Below the pieces are notes generated by a model that saw only the letters and a list, made by a program, of their open reading frames with translations, ran no database searches and was not told where the DNA came from. 64,000 bases of DNA, taken from the NCBI RefSeq assembly GCF_000300005.1, contig NC_018691.1, positions 4,421,001 to 4,485,000 of the forward strand, read 5' to 3'. A program made the translations under genes and the position numbers. Source of the DNA: Alloalcanivorax dieselolei B5 (GTDB lineage Bacteria; Pseudomonadota; Gammaproteobacteria; Pseudomonadales; Alcanivoracaceae). Shown in pieces: positions 18,880-29,064 of the stretch (position 1 is its first letter; each line of letters opens with the position of its first letter).

Positions 18880-20488
18880 ACGGCGCCCGAAACTCTCGCC
18901 AGTGTGGCTGATCCCGCTGGGCGCCCTGCTGATCGGTCTATGGCTGGCTTTCGACCACTGGGCCAGCCAGGGGCCCACCGTGGTGTTGAAAATGACCGAC
19001 GCCGAAGGTATCGAGGCCAGCAAGACAGCGGTCAAAACCCGCAATGTACAGGTGGGCCAGGTGGAGGAAGTGGCGCTGTCCGAGGATCTCAGCCATACCC
19101 TGGTGACGGTGCGCATGCAGCAGGACACCGCCCGCATGCTCAACGACAAGACCCGTTTCTGGGTGGTGAAACCGCGCATCGGCCGGGAGGGCATCAGCGG
19201 CCTCGGCACGGTGCTCTCCGGCGCCTACATTGAATTGCAACCCGGCGACGGCAAGAAGGAAAAACGCCGCTTCCAGGTGGAAGAAAAGCCGCCGATCACC
19301 GAAGCCGGCGCCAAGGGGCTGTATCTGACCCTGAATGCCCATCCCGGCAGCAGCGTCGCCACCGGCGATCCGGTCACTTACCGCAACCTCACCGTGGGCC
19401 GGGTGGTGGACACCGAATTCCTGGCCGCAGAAAAGATCATTCGCCACCGTATCTTCATCGAGGAGCCCTACGACGTGCTGGTCACCGAGAGCGTGCGCTT
19501 CTGGAACGTATCCGGCGTCACGCTGCAACTGGACTCCGGTGGTTTCAAAGTGGGCATGCAATCCATCGAAACGTTGATCGGCGGCGGCATCACCTTCGGC
19601 GTGCCGGATCAGGACATGCCCGTTGGCGCGCCGGCCGAGCCGGATAGTGAATTCGAACTGTACGCCGACGAGGAAGCCGCCCGCCGTGGTCTGTTCGACC
19701 AGTACCTGGAATATGTGATGCTGGTGCAGGATTCGGTACGCGGTCTGCGCCGGGGCGCACCGGTGGAATACCGGGGCGTGCGCATGGGGACGGTGGAGCA
19801 GGTGCCCTGGCACTTCACCGCCGACCAGCCGGAAGCACTGACGCGTTTCGCCATCCCGGTGCTGATTCGCATTGAGCCCCAGCGGATTCTTGAAGAAGGG
19901 GAAGCGGATCTGGACGAATGGCGCGACCGCCTGGATCGCATGTTTGGTCATGGCCTGCGCGCCACGCTCAAATCCGGCAACCTGCTGACTGGCGCGCTGT
20001 TCGTGGATCTGAATTTCCAGCGCAATGCCGAGCCGTTCGAGCAAGCCCGGTTTGAAGACGTGCCGGTGTTCCCCAGTTCCACGGGCAGTCTGGCCCAGTT
20101 GGAAAGCCAGGTGGCCGAGTTGATGGACAAGATCAACAGCCTGCCGCTGGAACAGATCGGCGACAAGCTGGACCGTAATCTGGCGGCCTCGGAAACCACG
20201 CTCAAGGCCTTCGCCGGTACCGCCGAGCGGTTGCGGCAGTTGCTTGAGGATCCGGCGGTGGCCGGCATGCCGGAGCGTCTCAACGACACCCTCAGCGCCC
20301 TGGAAAAAACCCTGGCGGGTCTGGAGCCCGGCTCCGACGCCTATCGGCAGCTGTCCGGCACCTTGCAACGGATGGAACAGTTACTGCGCGACGCCGAGCC
20401 CTTGATGCGGACCCTCAAGGAACACCCCAACGCCCTGATTTTCAGCACTGACCCGGAGCCGGATTATGAGCCCAAAGCGGCCCGTTAG
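18848..20488 (+). CDS. pqiB: Intermembrane transport protein PqiB (MCE/MlaD domains)
   Basis: A 546-residue protein, the length of E. coli PqiB. It has one N-terminal membrane helix (about 21-38), then three MlaD/MCE repeats (GPTVVLKMTDAEGIEASKT; KGLYLTLNAHPGSSVATGDPVTYRNL; then VQDSVRGLRRGAPVEYRGVRMG) and a C-terminal helical needle segment with coiled-coil character (about 415-530). In E. coli PqiB forms a syringe-like tunnel across the periplasm. It overlaps pqiA and pqiC, confirming a tight operon. Confidence 0.94.
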   Translation: MTTTPSNAAPERRPKLSPVWLIPLGALLIGLWLAFDHWASQGPTVVLKMTDAEGIEASKTAVKTRNVQVGQVEEVALSEDLSHTLVTVRMQQDTARMLNDKTRFWVVKPRIGREGISGLGTVLSGAYIELQPGDGKKEKRRFQVEEKPPITEAGAKGLYLTLNAHPGSSVATGDPVTYRNLTVGRVVDTEFLAAEKIIRHRIFIEEPYDVLVTESVRFWNVSGVTLQLDSGGFKVGMQSIETLIGGGITFGVPDQDMPVGAPAEPDSEFELYADEEAARRGLFDQYLEYVMLVQDSVRGLRRGAPVEYRGVRMGTVEQVPWHFTADQPEALTRFAIPVLIRIEPQRILEEGEADLDEWRDRLDRMFGHGLRATLKSGNLLTGALFVDLNFQRNAEPFEQARFEDVPVFPSSTGSLAQLESQVAELMDKINSLPLEQIGDKLDRNLAASETTLKAFAGTAERLRQLLEDPAVAGMPERLNDTLSALEKTLAGLEPGSDAYRQLSGTLQRMEQLLRDAEPLMRTLKEHPNALIFSTDPEPDYEPKAAR

Positions 20489-21011
20489 ACTTGTCCTTGT
20501 TCTGCCGTTACTGGTGGCACTGCTGGCCGCCTGCGCCAGCAACCCCGCTGGTCCCTCGGTCCAGTATCTACTGCCGGGCGCGGCGCAATCGGCGCTTCGC
20601 GGGGAGCTGCCGGACATCCGGCTGGACACCGCCGGTTACCTGGATCAGTCCGGGGTGATCATGCAAACCAGCGCGGTGGAAGTGCGTGCCGCCCGCCAGC
20701 ATCAATGGGCGGAACCGCTGCCCCGGCAGTTGGCCCGTTCACTGGCGGCGCGGCTGGCCCGGGCCGGAGTTGCCGCTCCCGGGCGCCTGGAAGTTCTGGT
20801 CACCCGTTTCCAGGGCACCGCCGAAGGCGAGGCGGTGATCGAGGGGCAGTGGCGTTTCCTGGGCGATCAGGGTACCCGTTCCGGCGCGCACTTCCTGGAA
20901 CGGCGGCCGCTGCCACGGGACGGCTATCCGGCCCTGGTGGAACAATTGGATGCCGGCTGGAACGCGGTGGCGGATGGCATCGCGAACGGTTTGACCGGCG
21001 CGGCCCGGTAA
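20466..21011 (+). CDS. pqiC: PqiC outer-membrane lipoprotein (ABC-type transport auxiliary)
   Basis: A 181-residue lipoprotein. The signal peptide ends in a lipobox LLAAC (Cys about 20), followed by the PqiC/YmbA-type domain with YLLP near the start and EVLVTRFQGTAEGEAVIEGQWRF in the middle. In E. coli PqiC sits in the outer membrane and caps PqiB. It overlaps the pqiB 3' end by 23 bases and closes the operon. A large REP-like hairpin follows. Confidence 0.9.
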   Translation: MSPKRPVRLVLVLPLLVALLAACASNPAGPSVQYLLPGAAQSALRGELPDIRLDTAGYLDQSGVIMQTSAVEVRAARQHQWAEPLPRQLARSLAARLARAGVAAPGRLEVLVTRFQGTAEGEAVIEGQWRFLGDQGTRSGAHFLERRPLPRDGYPALVEQLDAGWNAVADGIANGLTGAAR

Positions 21012-21048
21012 TCGAAATTCACGGCCCGGCTTCCCATGAAGGGAATTA

Positions 21049-21126
21049 CGAAGCCGCTGTAGGAGCTTGCCTGCAAGCGAATCTTTTGCCCCGTTCGCTT
21101 GCAGGCAAGCTCCTACAGCGGCTTCG
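21049..21126. repeat. REP-like hairpin, copy 1 (pqiC/hemY)
   Basis: Two perfect 33-bp arms (21049-21081 and 21094-21126) enclose a 12-base loop. The arm contains GCCGCTGTAGGAGCTTGC and TGCAAGCGAA. Near-identical copies lie at 49938-50015 and, diverged, at 55682-55765. All three sit between convergent genes. No T-run follows, so it is a REP-type element that may also stop or protect both transcripts. Confidence 0.9.
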
Positions 21127-21147
21127 CGGAGACTGACCGGGACCTGT

Positions 21148-22368
21148 TCAGTTCGGCATGGGCAGGGACGGCAGCGCGCTGTCCAGCCGGGAAACCCGGC
21201 GCTCCAGCGCCTGATCCGCTTTGCTGTGATCGCCGAGCGCCCGATACAGCCGCGCCAGTTCCGCCAGGGCGGTGGCGCTCTGGCTGGAATTGGCCGCGGC
21301 CTCGAAGAAGCTCTGCGCCTTGCCCCACAGGCGCGCTTTCAGCGCCACCCGCCCGGCGGTGATCAACACCGCGGCATTACCGGGCCGTTCCGCCAGCCAC
21401 CCTTCCAGAACCTGCAGCAAGTCATCCGGCGGCACATCGTCGATGGCCTCCAGCACCGGGGGCAAACGGTCATCCCACTCCTTGCCCAGTTGCTCGCGCA
21501 CCAGGCCCAGAGCCACTTTGCCCTGGCCCAGCTGCGCCAGGAAGCCGGCGTAGCGGGCTTTCATCGCCGGATCGTTCTTCAGTGCCACCGGCACCGATTT
21601 CCACAACCGTCGCAACTCGGCGGCGCGGGACTCGGCATCATTGAACCCGGGCTTCTGCGCTACTTCCTGCACCCTCGCCAGCCAGGCCCGGCGCTCGCGG
21701 CGCGCCACACTCTGCTCGTCGAGCACCTTGCGCAGCCGGGGAATCAGGTCGCACAGTGCCGGCCAGTCATGCAGCCGGTCCAGCACATCGGCGTACAACG
21801 TCAGAATCCGGCGATTGTTGGGCGCCTGTTTGAGCAGCGCTTCCAGTTCATGACGGGCCTGTTCCGGCTGGCCATCGTCCAGAGCAAACCGGGCCCGCAT
21901 CAGACCGCTCATCAGCAGCCCCCGGCGATCCGCCGACGCCTCGCCCAGATACTGCTCCAGCGCCTCACCATCGCCGCGCTCGCGGGCGCATTCCGCCGCC
22001 AGCAACCAGGCCGCCAGCGGCCAGTCCCCTTCACGGCCGGCGGCGCTCAGCAGCCGTTCCGCCTTTTTGATATCACCGTCCACCAGCAGCACCAGGCCGC
22101 TCTTCAGACGGCGACGGGCCACCGCACGACGGAACCGGCGTGTGGCACGCACCGGTTCCGCCAATTGCCACAATCCGTTGAGAATCAGGGTCACCACCAC
22201 CAGTGCCACCGCCGCCAGTACCGTCACCAGCACGGCGAAACCCAACGTGGTATCCATTTCCCAATTACCGCGCACCAGCAGCAGATAGCCGGAATCCGCC
22301 GCCATCCAGCGGCCCAGCGCGGCCGCCGCGATCAGTGCCAGAACCAGCAACAGGAGGATTTTTTTCAT
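21148..22368 (-). CDS. hemY: HemY-like haem biosynthesis-associated protein (HemY N domain, TPR)
   Basis: Inner-membrane protein of 406 residues, not an oxidase despite the shared symbol. Two N-terminal helices (about 3-18 and 40-63) frame the HemY_N motif MAADSGYLLLVRGNWEMDTTLGFAV. The remainder is alpha-helical TPR-like repeats (EQARHELEALLKQAPNNRRIL, LARLYRALGDHSKADQAL). It is the last gene of the hemCD-hemX-hemY run and overlaps hemX by four bases (ATGA). Its exact biochemical role in the family is not established. Confidence 0.9.
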   Translation of the reverse strand: MKKILLLLVLALIAAAALGRWMAADSGYLLLVRGNWEMDTTLGFAVLVTVLAAVALVVVTLILNGLWQLAEPVRATRRFRRAVARRRLKSGLVLLVDGDIKKAERLLSAAGREGDWPLAAWLLAAECARERGDGEALEQYLGEASADRRGLLMSGLMRARFALDDGQPEQARHELEALLKQAPNNRRILTLYADVLDRLHDWPALCDLIPRLRKVLDEQSVARRERRAWLARVQEVAQKPGFNDAESRAAELRRLWKSVPVALKNDPAMKARYAGFLAQLGQGKVALGLVREQLGKEWDDRLPPVLEAIDDVPPDDLLQVLEGWLAERPGNAAVLITAGRVALKARLWGKAQSFFEAAANSSQSATALAELARLYRALGDHSKADQALERRVSRLDSALPSLPMPN

Positions 22369-23345
22369 GCGTCACCCTCCTTGCGCTTGAGCTCACGAAT
22401 CGCCGCCAGACCGCCGCCAATATCCGGCAACGCCTGACTGACCGCTTCCTCGTCCAGCTCATCCAGTGCGGAAAGCAGATGGCGGGTGGCCGGATTGTCT
22501 CCACGGAACCACTGTGTGATGGTTTCCCGGGCCTGATTCAGAGCCTGTCCGTAACTCTCCGCGCGCCCCTGCAACAACGCCAGTTGCGCCTGCTGCAGGC
22601 TGGTATTGATGCTCAACCGCACCAGCGCTGCTTCGCTTAGCGTCATCGGCAGCGGCTCGGCGCCATCGTGATGGCGAATGTTCACCGGCAGATGGGAAAG
22701 GAATTGTTGCCACCAGGAAGGCTTGGCGTTGTCGTCACCGGCGTGGCTGTTTTGCGGACGCTCGCGCAACGGGACCGCCAGTTCATCGACCCGCTCGCGC
22801 AGAGCGCCGAGCCGCAGCACCAAAGCCTGGACGTCCATTTGCAGGGCCGCGTTGAGCGCTTCCATGTCGGCGGCCAGGGCACGGCGGGCCGGCAGTGTCT
22901 GCGGATCATCCAAACGGGCCAGGGTTTCGTCGGCGGCCTTGAGCAAACGCCGCGCCGCTTCGGCGTCGCCGGTGAGCAGCAGACGCTGGCTGGCCAGACT
23001 GGCCAGCGATTCCGCCTCGGTGATCAGCCACAGGCGCTGGCCGCCCTGGCTCATGTCATTCAGTTTTTCGCGATCCCGCGCCATGCGGGCTTCGGTTTCT
23101 TCCTGGGTATGGCGCAAAGCCGCCAGCGCCTGACGCTGTTTCCGGCTTTCCTCACCCTGCTGGTCCAGCCGTTTTTCCAGACCGGCCACCTGCTGTTCCA
23201 GACCACTGCGCTGCCCTTCCAGGATCTGCCACTGCTGCCATCCCCACCAACCGGCGCCCGCCAGCGCGGCGATCACGATCAGCAGAATAATCAACGGCCA
23301 TAGAGCCAGGCCCCGCTGGGACGAAAGTGGACGGTACAGCGTCAT
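22365..23345 (-). CDS. hemX: HemX: uroporphyrinogen-III C-methyltransferase-like membrane protein
   Basis: A 326-residue protein with one N-terminal membrane helix (LALWPLIILLIVIAALAGAG), then a coiled coil (about 45-100, QWQILEGQRSGLEQQVAGLEKRLDQQ...) and a helical HemX domain (ETLARLDDPQTLPARRALAADMEAL). It is annotated in databases as a uroporphyrinogen-III methyltransferase, but I see no SAM-binding fold, so that activity is doubtful. The ATG at 23345 is chosen because GGGAG lies five bases before it; another ATG seven codons upstream exists. About 200 bases separate it from hemD, with no gene seen between. Confidence 0.88.
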   Translation of the reverse strand: MTLYRPLSSQRGLALWPLIILLIVIAALAGAGWWGWQQWQILEGQRSGLEQQVAGLEKRLDQQGEESRKQRQALAALRHTQEETEARMARDREKLNDMSQGGQRLWLITEAESLASLASQRLLLTGDAEAARRLLKAADETLARLDDPQTLPARRALAADMEALNAALQMDVQALVLRLGALRERVDELAVPLRERPQNSHAGDDNAKPSWWQQFLSHLPVNIRHHDGAEPLPMTLSEAALVRLSINTSLQQAQLALLQGRAESYGQALNQARETITQWFRGDNPATRHLLSALDELDEEAVSQALPDIGGGLAAIRELKRKEGDA

Positions 23346-23551
23346 GGGAGCTCCCTTTTTTGTCATCCCGTGTTGTCATCCCGGCGCCCCGCGCCGGTGA
23401 TCGCCAAAATGGCGGCATTTCCTTTGATACGATCCGGAACAAGCCTGAAAAGCCGGGCGACGAAACGCCCAACAAGCCACAGCATAACCCGCTCCGGAAA
23501 GAAGAAAACCTTTGAATCACGGCCGTTGCGCCACGGTTGCAATTTTTTACG

Positions 23552-24259
23552 TCAATCGCCGCTGGCGACCAACGCCGTCACCATATCCCGATCATGGGCA
23601 CTGGCGGCCACCGTCACCGGCCCCCGGTGGTCTTCGCGCACCGCCCGCGCCACCCGTTCCCCGGCGCTCACCACCGTGGCCGCGGCGGGCACCCGCGCCG
23701 CTATCGCGCGCCAGCCATCGACACTGGTGACCAGCACCACCGAAGCCGTATCGGGCCAGTGAAAGGAGGGATCGGCACAGCGCCGGTAGAAGGGAATGAT
23801 GTCGACCTCGGCACCGCGTTCGCGCAACCGAGCGGCGAGCCAGTCACGGCCGCTGTCCGCGCGGCAAATCAGGATGCGCTGCTCCGCCACGTCCGCCAGA
23901 CAGGGCAGCGCCAGCACCGCTTCGGAGTTGAAACCGGCGCCAGGGTATTCCGGCGTCATCCCCGCCGCCGACAGCACCCGGGCGGTGGCCTCGCCCACCG
24001 TCAGCCAGTGCACGCCCACCGGCCATTGCGGCCAGACATCGGCGAACGCCTCCAGCGCCAGCTCGGCGGCGTTGGCGCTGACGAAGAACACCGCGTGGTA
24101 AAGGTCCAGATCCAGGATTCGCCGCCGGTCCGCCGCCGACAGTGGCAACGGCTCGATGGCCAGCGCCGGCTGGTGAACGGGGACATGGCCGGCATCACGC
24201 AACAGCGCCGCCAGCGTCTCGCCCTGCCCCCGCGGCCGGGTGATCAGCACCGTACTCAT
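23552..24259 (-). CDS. hemD: Uroporphyrinogen-III synthase
   Basis: Closes and inverts ring D of hydroxymethylbilane to give uroporphyrinogen III. The 235-residue length fits the family. The sequence starts [22 protein letters not shown], typical for HemD, and carries the [14 protein letters not shown] and [23 protein letters not shown] segments. HemD is poorly conserved overall, and the call is fixed by its position: its start overlaps the hemC stop by four bases. Confidence 0.92.
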   Translation of the reverse strand: MSTVLITRPRGQGETLAALLRDAGHVPVHQPALAIEPLPLSAADRRRILDLDLYHAVFFVSANAAELALEAFADVWPQWPVGVHWLTVGEATARVLSAAGMTPEYPGAGFNSEAVLALPCLADVAEQRILICRADSGRDWLAARLRERGAEVDIIPFYRRCADPSFHWPDTASVVLVTSVDGWRAIAARVPAAATVVSAGERVARAVREDHRGPVTVAASAHDRDMVTALVASGD

Positions 24260-25185
24260 GAGCGTTGATACAGCTCCGCCAGAATGCGCTCGGCGCCCTG
24301 CTCCAGCAGCGACTCGGCCACCCGCACACCCAGTGCCGCGGCCTGTTCACGAGGCGCCCGGGCCTCGGCCCGCAGCACGGTATCGCCGCTTTCGCTGGCC
24401 ACCAGGCCACGCAGCCAGAGGGTATCGCCCTCCAACAGGGCAAAACCCGCGATCGGCACCTGGCAACCGCCTTCCAGACGGCGATTCATGGCCCGCTCGG
24501 CGCTGACCCGGTCCCAGGTAAGCGGGTCATTGAGCGGTGCCAGCAAAGCCTGCACCGGCTCATCTCCAGCCCGGCATTCAATACCCACCGCGCCCTGGCC
24601 CACCGCCGGCAGGGACTCTTCCGGCGGCATTTCATAGCGGATACGATCGTGCATCTCCAGCCGTTTGAGGCCGGCGGCGGCCAGAATGATGGCGTCGAAG
24701 TCACCACTGTCCAGCTTGCCGAGCCGGGTCTGTACGTTGCCGCGCAGACTGGAGACCTTCAGATCCGGCCGGTTGGCCAGCACCTGGGCCTGGCGCCGCA
24801 GGCTGGAGGTGCCGACACAGGCGCCTTCCGGCAAGGCGGACAGGGCATCGTGGTGGTTGGAAACGAAGGCGTCACGGGGGTCCTCCCGTTCACAGATCAC
24901 CGGCAAAGCCATGCCTTCCGGGAGTTCCATCGGCACGTCCTTCATGGAATGCACGGCGATGTCGGCGCGGCCGTCCATCATCGCCTGCTCCAGTTCCTTC
25001 ACGAACAGGCCCTTGCCGCCGATCTTGGCCAGCGGCGTATCGAGAATCTTGTCGCCCTGCGTCTTGATCCGCACCAGTTCCACCGAGAGGCCCTCGTGCA
25101 GGGCTTCCAGCCGCCGCTGGACATACTCGGCCTGCCAGATGGCCAGGGGGCTGGAACGGGTGGCGATGCGCAGAATGCGGCTCAT
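24256..25185 (-). CDS. hemC: Porphobilinogen deaminase (hydroxymethylbilane synthase)
   Basis: Polymerises four porphobilinogens into hydroxymethylbilane. The 309 residues are highly conserved: [55 protein letters not shown], and the dipyrromethane cofactor cysteine in GIECRAGD. The substrate-binding Asp is in HSMKD. It begins the hemCDXY cluster, downstream of algR on the same strand, the arrangement known from Pseudomonas. hemB lies separately at 52 kb. Confidence 0.97.
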   Translation of the reverse strand: MSRILRIATRSSPLAIWQAEYVQRRLEALHEGLSVELVRIKTQGDKILDTPLAKIGGKGLFVKELEQAMMDGRADIAVHSMKDVPMELPEGMALPVICEREDPRDAFVSNHHDALSALPEGACVGTSSLRRQAQVLANRPDLKVSSLRGNVQTRLGKLDSGDFDAIILAAAGLKRLEMHDRIRYEMPPEESLPAVGQGAVGIECRAGDEPVQALLAPLNDPLTWDRVSAERAMNRRLEGGCQVPIAGFALLEGDTLWLRGLVASESGDTVLRAEARAPREQAAALGVRVAESLLEQGAERILAELYQRS

Positions 25186-25252
25186 GAAGCTCTCCTGAAC
25201 AGGTAAGGAACCGTGGGCCGCACATTCTACCGGAAAGAGGACCGGGTCGGCG

Positions 25253-25996
25253 TCAATTCCGATTCAGCAGCGCCTGCCGCAGCCCGGACAGGTGGCGGCG
25301 ACTGACCGGCAGGCGCGCATCCAGATCGCGCAGGCGCACTTCATAGCCGCCGTCGGAGCCACTGTGCTCCAGCGCTTCGATGTAATGCAGCGCCACCAGG
25401 GTGCTGCGGTGGGTGCGCACGAACAGGCCGTCGAATTCCTTCTCCAGATCCTTGAGCGGTTCGTTGATCACCACCGATCCGCCGGTGTGATAGACGGTGA
25501 CGTATTTCTGATCGGCCTGGAAATAGCGCACGTCCTCCACCTGCACCAGTTCCAGGCCACGGTAAGTGCGGGCGCTGATATGACGGCGCTGACGCGGCCG
25601 GTTGGCGGCCATGCGATGCTGCACTTCCGCCAGTTGCACCTGATTCAGGGCGCGGACTTTCTCCAGCGCCTGGCGCAGATCGGCCTCGCTCACCGGCTTG
25701 AGCAGATAATCCAATGCGTGGACCCGGAAGGCTTGCAGCGCGTGTTCCTCGAAAGCGGTACAGAAGATCACCGCCGGTGCCGGTTCCAGGCAGGTCAGGT
25801 GGGCACTGGCCTCGAGGCCGTCCATATCCGGCATGCGGATGTCCATCAGCACCACATCCGGGTGCAAACGGCTGGCGCTGGCCAAGGCTTCACGTCCGGT
25901 GCCGGCCTCGGCCACCACTTCCATGTCGCATCGTTCCACCAGCCGCTTCAGTCGCATTCGGGCCAGGGCTTCGTCGTCACAGACCAATACGCGCAT
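25253..25996 (-). CDS. algR: LytTR-family response regulator (AlgR-like)
   Basis: A 247-residue two-component regulator. The N-terminal receiver has the acidic pair Asp7/Asp8, phospho-acceptor Asp52 in [13 protein letters not shown], and the conserved Lys in [12 protein letters not shown]. The C-terminal LytTR DNA-binding domain (about 140-245) contains [15 protein letters not shown] and [15 protein letters not shown]. In P. aeruginosa AlgR lies beside hemC and controls alginate, twitching and virulence. The synteny supports orthology, but no alginate or pilus genes are in this window, so the regulon here is unknown. Confidence 0.88.
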   Translation of the reverse strand: MRVLVCDDEALARMRLKRLVERCDMEVVAEAGTGREALASASRLHPDVVLMDIRMPDMDGLEASAHLTCLEPAPAVIFCTAFEEHALQAFRVHALDYLLKPVSEADLRQALEKVRALNQVQLAEVQHRMAANRPRQRRHISARTYRGLELVQVEDVRYFQADQKYVTVYHTGGSVVINEPLKDLEKEFDGLFVRTHRSTLVALHYIEALEHSGSDGGYEVRLRDLDARLPVSRRHLSGLRQALLNRN

Positions 25997-26021
25997 GCGT
26001 CCCCCTTTTCCTGTCCGTGCT

Positions 26022-27107
26022 TCATTCTGTCGTTATGTCTTCCGGCACGTTTTCCCGCCCCTGCCCGGCCTCCGCTCCGGGACAGGCGGGAAAACGGATT
26101 TCCACATCATAATGCCGCTTCAGATCGCGGGCGCGCACCTCCACCTGATTGCCATGCAGCACTTCCAGACGATGGCGCACATTTTCCAGCGCCATGCGGT
26201 TGCCGCGGTGATGGCCTTCCCCTTCCGGTTTCGGGTTGCGCACGCTCAACACTATACGGCCTTCCTGGCACCGGGCTCTGATGGTGATCACACCCCCGCC
26301 GGGCAGCGGTTGAATGCCGTGATAAATGGCGTTTTCCAACAAGGGCTGCAGGGTCAGCAGCGGCATTTCCTGAAGCCGTGGATCCAGATCGACACGCCAA
26401 TTCACCCGCAGCCGCTCTCCGAGACGCAGTTGCTCGATATTGATATAGCGCTCACACAGCGACAATTCCTCGGTCATGGGCACCGGGTCCGCGTTGTCCT
26501 TGAGGCTGGCCCGGAACAGCTTGGACAGATCCTCCACGGCCCGCTCAGCGGCATCCGGGTCGATACTGATCAGACTGGCGATGATGTTCATGGAATTGAA
26601 CAGGAAATGCGGCCGGATCCGCGACTGCAGCGCCTGCAAACGGGCCTGCAACTGGGCCTGCCCCTGACGCCGCAGCTGTTCCTGCACATAGACGTAACGC
26701 ATCACCAGACCGGCCAGGATGGTGGCGATCAGCACGTTGATGAGGATATTCGGGTGCCAGAGGGTGTTGCCCGACGGTGACCAGGATAGCCAGCCGGTGA
26801 GCATGTTGGCGGCGGCGCTGAACACCAGCGTGTTCGCCGATACCACCACGACCACCGCCAGGGCCGCCCAGGAATGAGGCAAGCGATTCAGCCAGCGGCG
26901 CAGCAGACAAATCAGCGCCGCGGAACTGAGCGCCACCCACTGGATGAACAGCGAGGTCAACGCCAGCCGGCCGAGACTGAACGCCTGGTAGTAACTGGCC
27001 ACCAGCGCCACCACGATGGCCATCAGCTCCGCCACCACCACCACCACCAGCACCGCCCGGGCGGAGCACAGATCGGGCAGGAAAGCATTTTGCGAGGAGG
27101 TATCCAT
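26022..27107 (-). CDS. algZ: LytS-type sensor histidine kinase (AlgZ/FimS-like)
   Basis: A 361-residue membrane kinase. Four hydrophobic segments lie within residues 18-140. The His_kinase domain follows, with probable phospho-acceptor His167 in [17 protein letters not shown] degenerate ATPase domain includes [22 protein letters not shown] and [18 protein letters not shown]. It lies 25 bases upstream of algR on the same strand, so the two form the cognate pair. It is divergent from argH, as in Pseudomonas. Signal input is not evident: the membrane part has no obvious periplasmic domain. Confidence 0.88.
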   Translation of the reverse strand: MDTSSQNAFLPDLCSARAVLVVVVVAELMAIVVALVASYYQAFSLGRLALTSLFIQWVALSSAALICLLRRWLNRLPHSWAALAVVVVVSANTLVFSAAANMLTGWLSWSPSGNTLWHPNILINVLIATILAGLVMRYVYVQEQLRRQGQAQLQARLQALQSRIRPHFLFNSMNIIASLISIDPDAAERAVEDLSKLFRASLKDNADPVPMTEELSLCERYINIEQLRLGERLRVNWRVDLDPRLQEMPLLTLQPLLENAIYHGIQPLPGGGVITIRARCQEGRIVLSVRNPKPEGEGHHRGNRMALENVRHRLEVLHGNQVEVRARDLKRHYDVEIRFPACPGAEAGQGRENVPEDITTE

Positions 27108-27219
27108 GCCAGCGGTTATACCCTGCCGGGCGCACCACAGCCAGCCCCGGGGTGTTATACTGCGCGCCCGTTATCCGGCCGTCTGGCGACCGGCGCCTTC
27201 AACCGAATGCGAGAGCAAG

Positions 27220-28614
27220 ATGAGCGACAAGCAACAGCAAAACAAACTCTGGGGCGGCCGCTTCAGCGAATCCACCGACGCCTTCGTGCAGGCGTTCACC
27301 GCCAGTGTGCTGTTCGACCAGCGCATGTACCGCCAGGACATCCAGGGCTCCCAGGCCCACGCCAGCATGCTGGCGGAAGTCGGTGTGCTCACCACCGAGG
27401 AGCGCGACGCCATCCTCAAGGGGCTGGACGAAATCCGCCAGGAGATCGAGGACGGGGAATTCCAATGGTCGGTGGCGCTGGAAGACGTGCACATGAACAT
27501 CGAGGCGCGGCTCACCGACAAAATCGGCATCACCGGCAAGAAGCTGCACACCGGCCGCTCCCGCAACGACCAGGTGGCCACCGACATCCGCCTGTGGCTG
27601 CGTGACGAGATCGACCTGCTGGACGGCGAACTGCTGCGCCTGATGAGCGGCCTGCTGGATCTGGCCGAACGCGAAGCCGCCACCATCATGCCCGGCTTCA
27701 CCCACCTGCAGACCGCCCAGCCGGTGACCTTCGGCCACCATCTGCTGGCCTGGTTCGAGATGCTCAAGCGCGACCGCGAGCGGCTTCTGGACTGCCGCAA
27801 AAGAGTCAATCGCATGCCCTTGGGTGCCGCCGCGCTGGCCGGTACCACCTATCCGATCAAGCGGGAACGCACCTGCGAGTTGCTCGGCTTCGACGCCGTG
27901 TGCGAGAACTCCCTGGACGCGGTCAGCGATCGCGACTTCGCCATCGAGTTCTGTGCCCTGGCGGCGCTGTCCATGACCCACCTGTCACGGATCAGCGAGG
28001 AACTGGTGCTGTGGACCAGTGCCCAGTTCAACTTCATCGACCTGCCAGACCGGTTCTGCACCGGCAGCTCGATCATGCCGCAGAAGAAAAACCCGGATGT
28101 GCCGGAACTGGTGCGCGGCAAGACCGGCCGCGTCAACGGCCATCTGATCAGCCTGCTGACCCTGATGAAAAGCCAGCCGCTGGCCTACAACAAGGACAAC
28201 CAGGAAGACAAGGAACCGCTGTTTGACGCCGTGGACACCCTGGCTGGCAGCCTGCGCGCCTTCGCCGACATGATCCCGGCGCTGGAACCGAACCGGGAAG
28301 TAATGCGCGAAGCGGCCCGCCGCGGCTTCGCCACCGCCACCGACCTGGCCGACTACCTGGTGCGCAAGGGCATCCCGTTCCGCGACTCCCACGAGATCGT
28401 CGGCAAGGCGGTGGCCTACGGCGTCAGCAAGAAGAAGGACCTGGGCGACATGAGCCTGTCCGAGCTGCGCCAGTTCAGCGACCAGATTGATGACGACGTG
28501 TTCGAAGTGCTGACCCTGGAAGGCTCGGTGAGCGCCCGCAACCATATCGGCGGCACCGCCCCGGAACAGGTACGCGCCGCCGTGGCCCGTGCCCGCGAGG
28601 CGCTCGGCGCCTGA
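27220..28614 (+). CDS. argH: Argininosuccinate lyase
   Basis: Last enzyme of arginine synthesis, splitting argininosuccinate to arginine and fumarate. It has 464 residues (E. coli 457). Starts [22 protein letters not shown], and carries [13 protein letters not shown] and the superfamily signature [19 protein letters not shown] with the catalytic Ser. The ATG at 27220 matches homologue starts; the frame is open further upstream into the algZ promoter. A TATACT (27156-27161) in the gap is a plausible -10. Confidence 0.97.
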   Translation: MSDKQQQNKLWGGRFSESTDAFVQAFTASVLFDQRMYRQDIQGSQAHASMLAEVGVLTTEERDAILKGLDEIRQEIEDGEFQWSVALEDVHMNIEARLTDKIGITGKKLHTGRSRNDQVATDIRLWLRDEIDLLDGELLRLMSGLLDLAEREAATIMPGFTHLQTAQPVTFGHHLLAWFEMLKRDRERLLDCRKRVNRMPLGAAALAGTTYPIKRERTCELLGFDAVCENSLDAVSDRDFAIEFCALAALSMTHLSRISEELVLWTSAQFNFIDLPDRFCTGSSIMPQKKNPDVPELVRGKTGRVNGHLISLLTLMKSQPLAYNKDNQEDKEPLFDAVDTLAGSLRAFADMIPALEPNREVMREAARRGFATATDLADYLVRKGIPFRDSHEIVGKAVAYGVSKKKDLGDMSLSELRQFSDQIDDDVFEVLTLEGSVSARNHIGGTAPEQVRAAVARAREALGA

Positions 28615-28626
28615 GACATCCGCGCT

Positions 28627-28661
28627 ATCGCGGTCCTCTTCATACAGGAAAGGACCGCGAT
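28627..28661. terminator. Stem-loop between argH and vapC
   Basis: Perfect 11-bp arms ATCGCGGTCCT (28627-28637) and AGGACCGCGAT (28651-28661) lie between convergent genes. No T-run on either side, so it is a probable bidirectional 3'-end hairpin rather than a textbook terminator. Confidence 0.55.
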
Positions 28662-28668
28662 TCCCGGC

Positions 28669-29064
28669 TCAGAACCAATCCTCGAGCGGCAGTCCCGGCA
28701 CCCGATCGAATTCCTTGGTGTTGTGGGTCACCAGCGCCAGCCCATTCGCCAATGCCGTACCCGCAATCAGGGTGTCCAGCGGGCCAATGGGCGTACCGGT
28801 GTTTTCCAGATACGCACGTACCCTGGCCGCATGACGGGCCTCATTCGCCGCGAAGGGCAACAGCCTGACCACGCTCAGCAGGCCATCAAACTGATTTCGT
28901 AACCGGTCCGGGTTAGCTGATTTGGCGATTCCGGTTTCGATTTCGTAGGCGACGACCGCGGGGATGGCGACATTCGCCGGTGATGTGGCCATCAGCCGAT
29001 CAACAACCCGCCCCTTCCCTTTGAAGAAATAGATCAGGGTATTGGTGTCCAGCGCATACATCAA
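28669..29064 (-). CDS. vapC: VapC-type PIN-domain ribonuclease toxin
   Basis: A 131-residue PIN domain. Predicted Mg-binding acidic residues are Asp6 (YALDTNTLIYFFKG), Glu41 (VVAYEIETGIAKS) and Asp97 (IGPLDTLIAGTAL), with a conserved VTHNTKEFDRVPGL tail. VapC toxins cleave tRNA or rRNA, halting translation until inhibited by VapB. The first ATG overlaps the antitoxin stop (ATGA); a second ATG follows immediately. Confidence 0.9.
   Translation of the reverse strand: MMYALDTNTLIYFFKGKGRVVDRLMATSPANVAIPAVVAYEIETGIAKSANPDRLRNQFDGLLSVVRLLPFAANEARHAARVRAYLENTGTPIGPLDTLIAGTALANGLALVTHNTKEFDRVPGLPLEDWF

Noticed and set aside
21049-21126. Standard intrinsic terminator
   Set aside because: No T-run on either side; the sequence recurs elsewhere as an REP element.
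21067-22437. 456-residue open frame on the plus strand over hemY
   Set aside because: Antisense to hemY, basic Gln/His-rich composition, no ribosome site, and it starts inside the REP hairpin.
23346-23551. Extra gene between hemX and hemD
   Set aside because: About 200 bases with only short frames and no ribosome site or recognisable protein.
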